A stretch of DNA of 64,000 nt from NCBI GenBank assembly GCA_036276735.1, contig DASUOH010000015.1, positions 41,763 to 105,762 of the forward strand, written 5' to 3'. Below are positions 1 through 8,599 of this stretch, piece by piece. Position 1 is the first letter of the stretch. Each line of letters begins with the position of its first letter. Source of the DNA: VRUE01 sp036276735 (GTDB taxonomy: Bacteria > Actinomycetota > Thermoleophilia > Solirubrobacterales > 70-9). The notes under the pieces were generated by a model. That model was not told the DNA's origin. It worked only from the letters and a program-made list of their open reading frames with translations, and ran no database searches. A program made the position numbers and the translations under genes.

Positions 1-310
1 CCTCGATCAGCGACATCGCCTGTTCGGAGATGCCCTGGAACGTCGCCAGGAAGCACTCCTCCTTGTCGCGGAAGTGCTCGTAGAAGGCGCTGCGTGAGAC
101 CCCCGAGAGCTCGAGGACGTCAGCCACGGTCGTCTCCTCGTAGCCCTTCGTCGCGACGGCCCCGACCATCGCCCCGAACAGCCGCTCGCGCTGGTTTCTG
201 GCGACCTCGTCGCGCGGCATCCCAGGCCCAGGGCGGAGCATCCGCTCGCGCAGCTGATCTGCGTTTCCCCATGGCGTCCGCACGTTCCCGCGCGGAACAT
301 AACCGGCCAT
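1..310 (-). CDS. TetR-family transcriptional regulator, C-terminal part cut by window edge
   Basis: This frame runs off the left edge, so only the first 103 codons are visible. It starts at an ATG at 310 with a GAGAGG Shine-Dalgarno sequence just upstream. After a variable 40-residue lead, residues about 44-90 form a TetR helix-turn-helix: NQRERLFGAM, GYEETTVADV, then the recognition-helix signature SGVSRSAFYEHFRDKEECF. The ligand-binding domain lies mostly outside the window. It is probably a one-component repressor of unknown ligand, transcribed in the same direction as fumC upstream. The AACGTCT repeats in the upstream gap are candidate operators. The assignment to the family is firm; the target is unknown. 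Confidence 0.85.
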   Translation of the reverse strand, partial: MAGYVPRGNVRTPWGNADQLRERMLRPGPGMPRDEVARNQRERLFGAMVGAVATKGYEETTVADVLELSGVSRSAFYEHFRDKEECFLATFQGISEQAMSLIE

Positions 311-503
311 TGCAGCCTCTCGGTACGGCGCGTCGAGAGGCTAAAAACGTCTGTACGGGAGCGTCTCCCAACTACGCCTATATGACTTGTGCCGTCCCGT
401 ACTCGTGCCCCATCTTACTGGGATTTTTTTGATCGAATGTTTTTATTGTAAGAAACGTCTATGTGACACGTAATGGTGTGACATACATGTGAGACGTTCC
501 TAA
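311..503. promoter_or_regulatory. Intergenic region with repeated AACGTCT motifs (candidate TetR operators)
   Basis: This gap between fumC and the TetR gene is noticeably more AT-rich than its surroundings. The heptamer AACGTCT occurs at 346-352 and 454-460, and its complement AGACGTT at 492-498. The motifs lie upstream of the divergent-facing TetR start. Their repetition suggests binding sites for that regulator, but this is inference from spacing and repetition only. Confidence 0.4.
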
Positions 504-1817
504 TTAAGTGTGTGGTCGCGCCATTCTGCGGTGATCGAGTGCCTGCTCTAGCACCGCCGGCTCAACGCCTTGCTCGAGCGCGACCTCGCGCAGCGAGCGA
601 CCCGACTCGGCCGCCGCCTTGACGATGTCAGCGGCGCGGTCGTAGCCGATATGCGGGTTGAGGGCGGTCGCCGTCGCCAGGGTCGCCTCAGCGTGCCGCT
701 CGGTCATCGCCTCGTTCGCCTCGACCCCCCCGACACATTTCTCATCGAGCAGTCGCGAGGCGGAGGCGAGCAGCTTGATCGAGTCGAGCAGGCAGCGAGC
801 GATCAGCGGCACGCGGACGTTCAGCTCGAACTGACCTTGACTGCCGGCCAGGGCGATCGCCGCGTCGTTGCCGACCACCTGAGCGGCAACCTGGATCACC
901 ACCTCGGGGATCACCGGGTTGACCTTGCCGGGCATGATCGAGGAGCCCTTCTGCAGCTCCGGCAGCCGCAGCTCCGCGAGGCCGGCGCGCGGCCCCGAGC
1001 CCATCAACGCCAGGTCGTTGGCGATCTTGTTGAGCGAGACGGCGTAGACCTTGAGCATCCCCGACAGCTCGACCAGGGCGTCCCGGTTGCCCTGCGCCTC
1101 GAAGCGGTCGAGCGGCTCGGAGATCGCCAGTCCCGTCTGCTCGGCGAGCCGCTCGCGCACCCCGGCGGCGAACTCGGGGTGGGTGTTGAGGCCCGTCCCG
1201 GTGGCGGTGCCTCCGAGCGGGATCTGCCCGACCCGCCGCAGCGTCGCTTCGACGCGCTGGATGCCGAGCCGCACCTGGGCCGCGTAGCCGCCGAACTCCT
1301 GCCCGAGCGTGACCGGCACCGCGTCCATCAGGTGGGTGCGACCAGCCTTGACGACGTCGGCGAAGCGCTCGGCCTTCTCGCTCAGCGCCGCCTGCAGCGC
1401 GTTCATCGCGGGCAGTAGGTCGTGAGTGACCTGGTCGAGCGCGGCGAGGTGGACGGCAGAGGGAAAGACGTCGTTCGACGACTGGCCCATGTTCACGTGG
1501 TCGTTGGGATGCGCCCCATCGCCGGCGAGGTTGGCGATCACCTCGTTGGCGTTCATGTTCGAGGAGGTCCCCGAGCCGGTCTGGAAGACGTCCACCGGAA
1601 ACTGGTCGTCGTGTTCCCCGGCCGCCACGGCATCGCCCGCATCGGCGATCGCGGCGGCGAGGTCCGCGGCGAGCAAACCCAGCTCGCCGTTGACCCGCGC
1701 CGCCGCCGCCTTTATCTGGCCGAGCCAGTGGATCACCGGTCCCGGCACGCGCTCGCCCGACACGGGGAAGTTCTCTACGGCCTTAGTGGTCTCGCCACCC
1801 CAGCGTTGATCTTCCAT
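504..1817 (-). CDS. fumC: Class II fumarate hydratase
   Basis: It hydrates fumarate to L-malate in the TCA cycle, as a cytosolic iron-independent homotetramer. The 437-residue product carries the fumarase/aspartase superfamily signatures: GSGTSSNMNANE (81-92), the GRTHLMDA histidine segment (159-166), and the mobile SS-loop GSSIMPGKVNP (291-301) with the catalytic serine. The ATG at 1817 has a strong GAGGAG ribosome site. The N-terminus is odd. Family members usually have about 15 more residues before the WGxxTxxAVENFP segment, and no homologous sequence is visible upstream in frame, so the short form looks genuine. No operon partner is evident; the next gene upstream starts 143 bases away. 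Confidence 0.95.
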   Translation of the reverse strand: MEDQRWGGETTKAVENFPVSGERVPGPVIHWLGQIKAAAARVNGELGLLAADLAAAIADAGDAVAAGEHDDQFPVDVFQTGSGTSSNMNANEVIANLAGDGAHPNDHVNMGQSSNDVFPSAVHLAALDQVTHDLLPAMNALQAALSEKAERFADVVKAGRTHLMDAVPVTLGQEFGGYAAQVRLGIQRVEATLRRVGQIPLGGTATGTGLNTHPEFAAGVRERLAEQTGLAISEPLDRFEAQGNRDALVELSGMLKVYAVSLNKIANDLALMGSGPRAGLAELRLPELQKGSSIMPGKVNPVIPEVVIQVAAQVVGNDAAIALAGSQGQFELNVRVPLIARCLLDSIKLLASASRLLDEKCVGGVEANEAMTERHAEATLATATALNPHIGYDRAADIVKAAAESGRSLREVALEQGVEPAVLEQALDHRRMARPHT

Positions 1818-1959
1818 TTTCTCCTCAGCGCGGCCGCTGCAAACCGGCGCATCTCGGCGTCCTCAGTCGCTCGGATCGGGTCACGCACCGAAAAGTGCGC
1901 TCCCCTCTCCTCGCTCCCTGCGTCCACCGACCTGCTTGGTTTTCACGGCCGTTCGTAGT

Positions 1960-2412
1960 TCAACCATGGTCTTGGCCGGCAGCGTATCCCGTCCGAAATG
2001 CCTGGGCGGGGCGCAGTCGGTAGCGCGCGGCCGCGTCGAGGCGTCGCAGCAGGTCGGCGTGGATCCCGCCCGTCTCTTCGGCGCCGTTCGCGGCGGCACC
2101 GAGCATGTACCCCAGCCGGAGCGCCGCTCTGCTGCCGCTCCCTTCGCGCGCTTCTGCGTTCAGCTGCGTTGCCGCCTCGACCATCGACCTGCCGACCGTC
2201 GCCAGGTCGCCGCCCTGCTGGTTCTCGGCGAGACATTCCGAAATCGCCGCCTCACCGTTCAGCTTGACCCCGCCTGGTGCGTCGCCGAGCGCGCCGACGT
2301 AAGCAGCGGGCCCGTCCAGGCAGGCGACGGGGGTCGCGTCGCTGGTCGAGCCGCAGGCGGTTAGGACTAGCGCCAGCGCGACGATCGGCGCGAAGGTGCG
2401 GGAGAGCCCCAT
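1960..2412 (-). CDS. Putative lipoprotein of unknown function
   Basis: The 150-residue product begins with a type II signal peptide: short basic start, a hydrophobic stretch from residue 8 to 17, and the lipobox LTAC with the lipidated cysteine at residue 20. The mature part is Ala-rich and probably helical and does not match a family I recognise. A TAGGAT -10 element (complement of 2419-2424) sits six bases upstream of the ATG, implying a leaderless transcript and supporting this start. It should be anchored to the outer face of the membrane. It is separated from the upstream peptidase gene by a nested hairpin. Confidence 0.7.
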   Translation of the reverse strand: MGLSRTFAPIVALALVLTACGSTSDATPVACLDGPAAYVGALGDAPGGVKLNGEAAISECLAENQQGGDLATVGRSMVEAATQLNAEAREGSGSRAALRLGYMLGAAANGAEETGGIHADLLRRLDAAARYRLRPAQAFRTGYAAGQDHG

Positions 2413-2429
2413 CCGCCCATCCTACGAAT

Positions 2430-2479
2430 GACCCGCCGGTTGTTATGCACCCATAAGGGTGCTCAATCTACGGCGGGTC
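2430..2479 (-). terminator. Nested stem-loop after the M15-like peptidase gene
   Basis: An outer 9-bp stem (GACCCGCCG at 2430-2438 with CGGCGGGTC at 2471-2479) encloses a second perfect hairpin, GCACCC-ATAA-GGGTGC. The element begins directly at the stop codon of the peptidase gene. It lacks a T-tract, so intrinsic termination is likely but not certain. Confidence 0.5.
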
Positions 2480-3193
2480 CTAGTCGCCGGCGCCGATTCC
2501 GCCGGCGCGGACCGAGGAGATGCCGCCGGGCGGCGACGGAGGTGGCTCGGGCGCGGGCGGCCGGCTGTCGGGCCGCGGCTGCGGCCGCGACGCGACGCCC
2601 TGGAAGCTGACCGCGAAGACCTGCACCCATTCGGCGAGCTGCCACTGGCGCACCGTCGCGTGTTCCCAGGAGAGGTGGAGGTGGTGACCGCAGCCGTGTC
2701 CGGCGTCGCCGTCGTAGCCGACCCAGCGGAAGGGCGCCAGCGGCCGGTTCTGGCGCGGCTCGGCCCAGCGCGCCAGGCGCGTTATCCCGCGCCAGCCGGC
2801 ATCGCATTGGCTGCTGCCGCTCCGCGCGACGATGTCGACGGCGAGACCGTTATGGTGGTCGGAGCCGGTCACATGGCAGCCGCGGCAACCGACGTGCTCT
2901 GCGGTGCCGGGCAGCCGCCCTGAGTAACCGTCGGTGACGTAGATCGGGAAGCGCTGGGAGAGCCAGCGCAGGTTGGGGACGATCCGCCGATCGACCATGT
3001 CGCCTTCTTCGTGCGGGATCGCGGCCGGGATCGGGACGACTTCGGCGGGCGCATACGCGAATCGACTGGTCGGCGGCCCGGCAGTCGCCGAGGCCACCCA
3101 GGCAAGCAGCGTCGCCGCGGCAAGCGCCGTGACGAGCACCAAGCGCAGCCAGGCGCGGCGTTTCCAAACGAGTCTGCTGCTCCGCTTTGCCAT
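2480..3193 (-). CDS. Secreted M15-like (DD-carboxypeptidase-type) zinc peptidase homologue
   Basis: The 237-residue protein has a basic N-terminus and a membrane/signal segment at about 14-38. The mature domain carries a zinc-site arrangement like that of VanY/M15 D,D-peptidases. SDHHNGLAVDI (111-121) supplies the first His and Asp, and GHHLHLSW (169-176) supplies the HxH pair. YVTDGYSG (85-92) resembles the substrate-strand segment. A Pro-rich tail follows residue 203. A role in trimming peptidoglycan stem peptides or in spore/cell-wall turnover is inferred. Four cysteines suggest disulfides outside the cell. The start is uncertain: the ATG at 3193 has a G-rich leader very close to it, and a GTG lies 18 bases upstream. 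Confidence 0.6.
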   Translation of the reverse strand: MAKRSSRLVWKRRAWLRLVLVTALAAATLLAWVASATAGPPTSRFAYAPAEVVPIPAAIPHEEGDMVDRRIVPNLRWLSQRFPIYVTDGYSGRLPGTAEHVGCRGCHVTGSDHHNGLAVDIVARSGSSQCDAGWRGITRLARWAEPRQNRPLAPFRWVGYDGDAGHGCGHHLHLSWEHATVRQWQLAEWVQVFAVSFQGVASRPQPRPDSRPPAPEPPPSPPGGISSVRAGGIGAGD

Positions 3194-3280
3194 CCCCCTG
3201 GCTATCGACAACACCCCGGCGCCGCCTTGAGTGCGGCATGCCGGCGACCCGGCTGGGCGGCAAGTAGGGTTGCGCAGGAA

Positions 3281-4879
3281 ATGCCGACCGTCCGCGACGC
3301 GAGCTTCGACCTCTTCCGCGCCCACGGGATGACGACGATGTTCGGCAACCCGGGCTCGACCGAGCTGCCGATGCTTGCCGACTTCCCAGGCGACTTCCGT
3401 TACGTGCTCGGCCTCCAGGAGGCCGTCGTGGTCGGAATGGCCGACGGCTACGCGCAGGCCTCGGGCAAGACGACCGTCGCCAACCTGCACACGGCCCCCG
3501 GGGTCGGCAACGCGATGGGGGCGATCTTCAACGCCCAGGCCAATCACTCGCCGCTGCTCGTCACCGCCGGTCAGCAGGTGCGGGCGCAGATCACCCTGCA
3601 GGCGAACCTCACCAACCGCGACGCGACCCGGATGCCCCATCCGCTCGTCAAGTGGTCCTATGAGCCGGCGCGCGCCGAGGACGTGCCGTTGGCGCTCGCC
3701 CACGGCATCCATATGGCGTCGTTGCCGCCGCGCGGCCCGGCCTTCGTCTCGATTCCGATGGACGACTGGTACGCCGAGGTCGACGAGGCCGACGCGCACG
3801 AGGCGATCGCCCGCCGGGTCAACGGCCGTGCCGTCGCCGATCCCGACGGGGTGCGTCGCCTCGTCGGCCACCTCGACTCGGCAACTAACCCGGTGCTGGT
3901 CGTCGGCCCCGACGTCGACGCGAGCGGCGCCTGGGATGCCTGCGTCGGCCTCGCCGAGCGCCAGCGGCTGCCGGTCTGGGCGACGCCCGCCCCCGGCGGC
4001 GGCCGGATCGGCTTTCCCGAGAGCCACCCCAACTTCCGGGGCGTGCTGCCACCGGCGATCGGGCCGGTCGCGCAGACGCTGGAGGGTCACGACCTGATCC
4101 TCGTGGTCGGCAGCTCGGTCTTTCCCTACTACCCGCACATCGCCGGGCCGCTGCTGCCCGAGGGCGCGATGCTGGTCGCGATCACCAGCGATCCCGACGA
4201 GGCGGCCCGGGCGCCGATGGGCTTTGCGATCGTCGCCGACGTCAAGCTGACCCTCGAGGCGTTGCTCGAGTCCGCGCCCGAGTCCTCGCGCCCGGCACCC
4301 GAGCCGAACCCGGGCCCGACCGAGATCCCGGCCGAGGACCCGCTCAACGCCTCCACCGTCCACTCCGCCCTGGCCGAGGTCCTCCCCGAGGACGGCATCG
4401 TCGTGCTCGAGTCGCCGGCCAGCACGCTCGCCCTGCGCAACCAGCTGCGCCTCTCGCGGCCGGGCAGCTACTACTTCGCGGCGGGCGGCGGGCTCGGCTT
4501 CGGCCTGGCCGCCTCGATCGGCGTCCAGCTCGCCCAGCCTGATCGGCCCGTCGTCTGCGTGCTCGGCGAGGGTTCGGCGCAGTACGCGATCACCGCCTTC
4601 TGGAGCGCCGTCGCCTACGACGTACCGGTCACGTTCCTCGTCCTCAACAACGCCGAGTACGCGATCCTCAAGTGGTTCGCCGACGTCGAGGGGGTAAGCG
4701 GAGCCCCCGGGCTCGACCTGCCGAAGCTCGACGTAGGCGCCGTGGCGGCCGGCTACGGCGTCAGCGCCCGCAAGGCGAGCGGCCGCGACGAAGTGCGCGA
4801 TGCGCTGGCGGCGGCGCTCTCCTCCTCACGTCCTGAGCTGGTCGAAGTGCCGGTCGCCCCCGGCATGTCACTTTTCTGA
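3281..4879 (+). CDS. ThDP-dependent decarboxylase, benzoylformate decarboxylase-like
   Basis: The 532-residue protein aligns by eye along its whole length with Pseudomonas benzoylformate decarboxylase (528 residues). Conserved elements are GNPGSTELP with Ser26, the ThDP-activating Glu47, NLHTAPG with His70, and KWSYEPA. Two key positions differ. The second active-site histidine (His281 in the Pseudomonas enzyme) aligns with a tyrosine in VFPYYPH, with a His two residues later. The Mg-binding GDGS motif reads GEGS. The enzyme is therefore a 2-oxoacid decarboxylase of uncertain substrate. The next gene begins one base after its stop, so the two form an operon. TAGGGT at 3265-3270 is a likely -10 element. 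Confidence 0.8.
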   Translation: MPTVRDASFDLFRAHGMTTMFGNPGSTELPMLADFPGDFRYVLGLQEAVVVGMADGYAQASGKTTVANLHTAPGVGNAMGAIFNAQANHSPLLVTAGQQVRAQITLQANLTNRDATRMPHPLVKWSYEPARAEDVPLALAHGIHMASLPPRGPAFVSIPMDDWYAEVDEADAHEAIARRVNGRAVADPDGVRRLVGHLDSATNPVLVVGPDVDASGAWDACVGLAERQRLPVWATPAPGGGRIGFPESHPNFRGVLPPAIGPVAQTLEGHDLILVVGSSVFPYYPHIAGPLLPEGAMLVAITSDPDEAARAPMGFAIVADVKLTLEALLESAPESSRPAPEPNPGPTEIPAEDPLNASTVHSALAEVLPEDGIVVLESPASTLALRNQLRLSRPGSYYFAAGGGLGFGLAASIGVQLAQPDRPVVCVLGEGSAQYAITAFWSAVAYDVPVTFLVLNNAEYAILKWFADVEGVSGAPGLDLPKLDVGAVAAGYGVSARKASGRDEVRDALAAALSSSRPELVEVPVAPGMSLF

Positions 4880-4880
4880 G

Positions 4881-7646
4881 ATGACCGTTGCAGCCCCCGA
4901 CCGCGCGCCCGAGTCGCTCGCGACCGGGACGCCGCAGCCGCTGCGCGGCGAGCTGGAGGCGCTGCTCGGCGCCGACCGCGTCCTCGCTCGCGCCAGCGAC
5001 ATCGTCCGCTACGCCTCCGACGCCAGCCCCTACCGGCTGCTGCCGCAGGCGGTCGTGATGGCGCGCGAGGTCGCCGACGTCGCCAAGCTGCTCGACTACG
5101 GCCGCGCCCACGACGTGCCGGTCGTCTTCCGCGCCGGCGGCACCAGCCTCAACGGCCAGGGCCAGACCGACGGCATCCTGGTCGACGTGCGGCGCCACTT
5201 CGGCGGAATCGCCGTCGAGGAGAGGGGCCAGCTGGTTCGGCTCAAGCCCGGGACCCTGCTCGGCCATGCCAACCGAGTGCTCGCCCCCCTTGGTCGCAAG
5301 CTCGGTCCCGACCCGGCCAGCACCGACATCGCCACGGTCGGCGGCGTGATCGCCAACAACTCCGGCGGCATGCGCTGCGGCGTCGTCCACGACTCCTACT
5401 CGACGGTGCGCTCGCTGACCTTCGTCCTGCCCTCCGGGACGACGATCGACACGGCGGCTCCCGACGCGGCGGAGCGCTTCGCCGCCGAGGAGCCGGAGCT
5501 GGCCGCCGGCCTCGCCTCGATCCGCGACGAGCTCCGGGCCGACCCGGAGCTGAGCGAGCGGGTCAGCCGCAAGTTCGCGATCAAGAACACGACTGGCTAC
5601 CGGCTCTGCGCCTTCCTCGACGCCGACGAGCCGCTGGAGATCTTCCGGCGCCTCCTGGTCGGCTCGGAGGGCACGCTCGGCTTCGTCGCCGAGGCGGTCT
5701 TTGAGACCGTTCCGCTGCCGGCCCACACGACGACCGCCTGGGTCCACTTCCCCGGGGTCGACGAGGCGATCGCTCCGGTTCGCGACCTGGTCGGCATCGG
5801 CGCCACCGCGGTCGAGCTGATGGTTGCCCCCGCCCTGATCACCGCCGCCTGGAACATGGTCGGTGCGCCCGAGGAGTGGAAGGAGCTGCCGCCGGAGTCG
5901 GCGGTGCTGCTGGTCGAGTTCGGCGCCGCGAGCGACGAGCAGCTCGACGCCTACGTGGCGCGGGCGGGCGAGGTGCTCGCCGGCCACGAGACGATCCGCC
6001 CGATCGCCTTCAGCCGCGACGCGGAGGAGATCGAGCTTGCCTGGCGGGTCCGCGAGGGGCTGCACGGTCTGATCGGCCGCCTGCGGCTGCCCGGCACGGC
6101 GCTGATCGTCGAGGACGTCTGCGTGCCGCCCGAGCGGATCGCCGAGGGCGCGCGCGACCTGCAGGCGCTGCTCGGCGAGCACGGCTTTCTCCCCGGCGTC
6201 GCGGGGCACGCTTCGGCCGGCAACCTCCACTTCATGTTGACGCCGGACTTCGGCAAGCAGGAGGACCTCGATCGCTACGAGGCCTTTATGTCGAAGCTGG
6301 TCGAGCTGGTCGTCGACAAGTACGACGGCTCGCTCAAGGCCGAGCACGGCACCGGCATCAACATGGCGCCCTACGTCGAACGCGAGTGGGGTCCGAAGGC
6401 GACCGAGCTGATGTGGAGGGTCAAGCGGCTCGCCGATCCCGACGGCGTGCTGGCTCCCGGCGTGGTCCTCAACCGCGACAGCGATGTCCACCTGCGCAAC
6501 CTGAAGACGACGCCGGCGATCGAGGAGTCGGCGAGCGCCTGCGTCGAGTGCGGCTTCTGCGAGCCGGTCTGCCCCAGCCGCGACCTGACGACGACGCCGC
6601 GCCAGCGGATCGTGCTGCGGCGTGAGATGGCGCGCCAGCCGGAGGGCTCGGCGCTACGCAGGGCGCTGCAGGAGGAGTACGAGTACGACGCGCTGGAGAC
6701 CTGCGCCGTCGACGGCTCCTGCCAGCTCGCCTGCCCGGTCGGGATCAACACCGGCACGCTGGTCAAGGAACTGCGGGCCGCCGAGCACGGCGAGCGGGCC
6801 GAAGCGATGGCGCTGGCGGCGGCGAGGCGGTGGCGCGCGGTCGAAGCCGCCTCCCGGGTGGCGCTGCGCATCGGCGGCCCGCTGGCGCGGCGGACGAAGC
6901 GGGGCAGGGCGCTGCCGCCGCCCGCCTCGGCGGCGCTGCCGCGCACCTCGCGCGAGGGCGCCGCCGCCGTCTACTTTCCCTCCTGCACCAACCGCATCTT
7001 CGGGCGCTCCCCGGTCGAGACGCTGGTTGTCGTCTCCGAGCGCGCCGGACTGCCGCTCTGGATCCCGGACGACATTGCGGGCATCTGCTGCGGGCTGCCG
7101 TGGAGCTCGAAAGGGTTCGCTGCGGGGCACGGGCACAAGGCGAGGGAGATGGCCGAACGGCTATCCGAGTGGACCGACGGCGGGCGTCTACCTGTCGTGA
7201 TCGACGCCTCCTCCTGCTCGCAGGCGATCGCCGGAACCGAGGACGAGCGGCTGGCTGGGGTTCAGATCCTCGACTCGGTCATTTGGGCGCACGACCGCCT
7301 TTTGCCCAATCTGGAGGTGACGCGCAGAGTCGACTCGGTGACGGTCCACCCGACCTGCGCGACCCGCCACATGGGCCTGGCGCCACGGCTCCGCTCGCTC
7401 GCCGCCCAGCTCGCCGAGGACGTCTTCGTGCCGCCCTCCGCGACTTGCTGCGGTTTCGCCGGCGACAAAGGCATCTCCAACCCGGAGCTGACCGCCGCGG
7501 CCACCCGCCCCCAAGCCGAAGAGTTGGCCGGGCGCCGCTTCGACGCTCGCCTCTCCAGCAACCGCACCTGCGAGATCGGCCTCAGCCGCGCCACGGGCGA
7601 GCGCTACGAGTCGTTCGTCTTCCTGCTCGAGCGCCTCACCCGCTGA
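4881..7646 (+). CDS. FAD-linked 2-hydroxyacid dehydrogenase fused to Fe-S subunit (GlcD-GlcF/YdiJ type)
   Basis: The 921-residue fusion should oxidise a 2-hydroxyacid such as D-lactate, glycolate or 2-hydroxyglutarate and pass electrons to the respiratory chain. Residues about 40-260 are a PCMH-type FAD-binding domain (FRAGGTSLNGQ, GGVIANNSGG). Residues 260-530 are the FAD-oxidase C domain ending in the H-G-T-G motif region. Two ferredoxin-like clusters follow (CVECGFCEPVCP, then CAVDGSCQLACP), and then two CCG motifs (ICCGLPWS, TCCGFAGDKG). The gene starts one base after the decarboxylase stop. Oxidation of a hydroxyacid to a 2-oxoacid followed by decarboxylation is a plausible joint pathway. 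It ends in a hairpin shared with the convergent SDR gene. Confidence 0.9.
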   Translation: MTVAAPDRAPESLATGTPQPLRGELEALLGADRVLARASDIVRYASDASPYRLLPQAVVMAREVADVAKLLDYGRAHDVPVVFRAGGTSLNGQGQTDGILVDVRRHFGGIAVEERGQLVRLKPGTLLGHANRVLAPLGRKLGPDPASTDIATVGGVIANNSGGMRCGVVHDSYSTVRSLTFVLPSGTTIDTAAPDAAERFAAEEPELAAGLASIRDELRADPELSERVSRKFAIKNTTGYRLCAFLDADEPLEIFRRLLVGSEGTLGFVAEAVFETVPLPAHTTTAWVHFPGVDEAIAPVRDLVGIGATAVELMVAPALITAAWNMVGAPEEWKELPPESAVLLVEFGAASDEQLDAYVARAGEVLAGHETIRPIAFSRDAEEIELAWRVREGLHGLIGRLRLPGTALIVEDVCVPPERIAEGARDLQALLGEHGFLPGVAGHASAGNLHFMLTPDFGKQEDLDRYEAFMSKLVELVVDKYDGSLKAEHGTGINMAPYVEREWGPKATELMWRVKRLADPDGVLAPGVVLNRDSDVHLRNLKTTPAIEESASACVECGFCEPVCPSRDLTTTPRQRIVLRREMARQPEGSALRRALQEEYEYDALETCAVDGSCQLACPVGINTGTLVKELRAAEHGERAEAMALAAARRWRAVEAASRVALRIGGPLARRTKRGRALPPPASAALPRTSREGAAAVYFPSCTNRIFGRSPVETLVVVSERAGLPLWIPDDIAGICCGLPWSSKGFAAGHGHKAREMAERLSEWTDGGRLPVVIDASSCSQAIAGTEDERLAGVQILDSVIWAHDRLLPNLEVTRRVDSVTVHPTCATRHMGLAPRLRSLAAQLAEDVFVPPSATCCGFAGDKGISNPELTAAATRPQAEELAGRRFDARLSSNRTCEIGLSRATGERYESFVFLLERLTR

Positions 7647-7692
7647 CGATTGATGAATTCACCACACCCCAGAGGGGTCAATTCATCAATCG
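7647..7692. repeat. Hairpin repeat, copy A (between convergent genes)
   Basis: This 46-bp palindrome has 13-bp arms (CGATTGATGAATT and its complement) around a loop region reading CACCACACCCCAGAGGGGTC. The loop resembles that of hairpins at 29496-29535 and 30221-30270, but the outer arms are different. It starts at the end of the dehydrogenase gene and overlaps the last codons of the facing SDR gene, so it may act as a bidirectional terminator. There is no T-tract. Confidence 0.6.
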
Positions 7693-8561
7693 GGAGTTGA
7701 CGCGACCGCCGCCGCGCCCCGCTCGTCGGCTTCGGACTCGATATCACGCACGGTCTCGACCATGCGCCGGTCGCGCTCCATGCGCCGGTCGAGCAGGGGG
7801 TTGATCAGTCCGCGAAGCGCGGAGACGTACCGCCACCACTTCGGCGCGAAGGTGCGCGACGCCCGCGCTTCGATTCCCCGTACCGTCGCAGCGCCTGCTT
7901 CCTCGGGCTGGATCCGCTTCAGCAGCCAGGCTGGCACCTGTTCGCGCAGGCGGTCTGAGTGCTTGCGCTCGAAGCCGTCCTGGACCAGCTTCGTGTCGAC
8001 CCAGCCGTAGTAGACGACGCCGGCGCTGGCGCCGAGCGGCATCAGCTCGGCCCGCAGGGTCCGCCCCAGCGCCTCGACGCCGTGCTTGGCGACGGCGTAG
8101 GGGCTGTTGAGGAATCCGTTGGCGAACGAGTAGATGGAGCCGGTGACGACGACGTGGCCGTTGCGCTCGACGATCTGCGGCAGCACGGCGCGGACGGTGT
8201 GCCAGACGCCCATCAGGTCCACCTCGACGACGCGTTCCCACTCCTCGGAGCCGATGCCGCGGATAGTCGCGACCTGCGACTGCGCGATGCCTGCGTTGGC
8301 GACTGCGACGTCGAGCCCACCGAAGCGCTCGACCGTCTCGGCTACCGCGGCCTGCATCGCGCCGCTGTCGGTGACGTCGGCGCCGACCCCGATCGCCCGC
8401 GCGCCGATCCGCTCCGCGGCCTCGCGCGCCTCGCCGGCGTCGATGTCGACGACCGCTACGGAGGCGCCGCGAGCGTGAAGCTGACGGGCGGTCTCGAAGC
8501 CGATGCCGCGGGCGGCGCCGGTCACCAGCGCGACCTTTCCGTTCAGGGCGAAGACGGGCAT
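7686..8561 (-). CDS. Short-chain dehydrogenase/reductase
   Basis: The 291-residue protein is a classical SDR. The cofactor motif TGAARGIG is at residues 14-21, an acidic residue follows beta-2 (VVDIDAGE, favouring NAD over NADP), NAGIAQS and the catalytic YAVAK motif are present. The extra ~40 residues after the fold are charged. The substrate cannot be read from sequence. A TACGCT -10 (complement of 8571-8576) lies nine bases upstream of the ATG, giving a leaderless transcript divergent from ileS. The 3' end overlaps hairpin copy A. Confidence 0.85.
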   Translation of the reverse strand: MPVFALNGKVALVTGAARGIGFETARQLHARGASVAVVDIDAGEAREAAERIGARAIGVGADVTDSGAMQAAVAETVERFGGLDVAVANAGIAQSQVATIRGIGSEEWERVVEVDLMGVWHTVRAVLPQIVERNGHVVVTGSIYSFANGFLNSPYAVAKHGVEALGRTLRAELMPLGASAGVVYYGWVDTKLVQDGFERKHSDRLREQVPAWLLKRIQPEEAGAATVRGIEARASRTFAPKWWRYVSALRGLINPLLDRRMERDRRMVETVRDIESEADERGAAAVASTPD

Positions 8562-8570
8562 GCGGCGGGG

Positions 8571-8590
8571 AGCGTAGCCGCTCCTACAAT
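8571..8590. promoter_or_regulatory. Divergent -10 elements for the SDR gene and ileS
   Basis: Only 38 bases separate the two start codons. The minus strand shows TACGCT (complement of 8571-8576) nine bases from the SDR ATG. The plus strand shows TACAAT (8585-8590) nine bases from the ileS ATG. Both transcripts would be leaderless or nearly so. Confidence 0.55.
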
Positions 8591-8599
8591 CACCTGCCC

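Noticed and set aside
2480..4363. A 627-codon minus-strand frame extending the M15-like gene upstream
   Set aside because: The part beyond 3193 is antisense to the decarboxylase gene and low in complexity. The signal peptide starts at the ATG at 3193.
4761..6491. A 576-codon minus-strand frame
   Set aside because: It is opposite the GlcD-GlcF fusion, rich in Arg/Asp/Gly without domains, and clearly a shadow.
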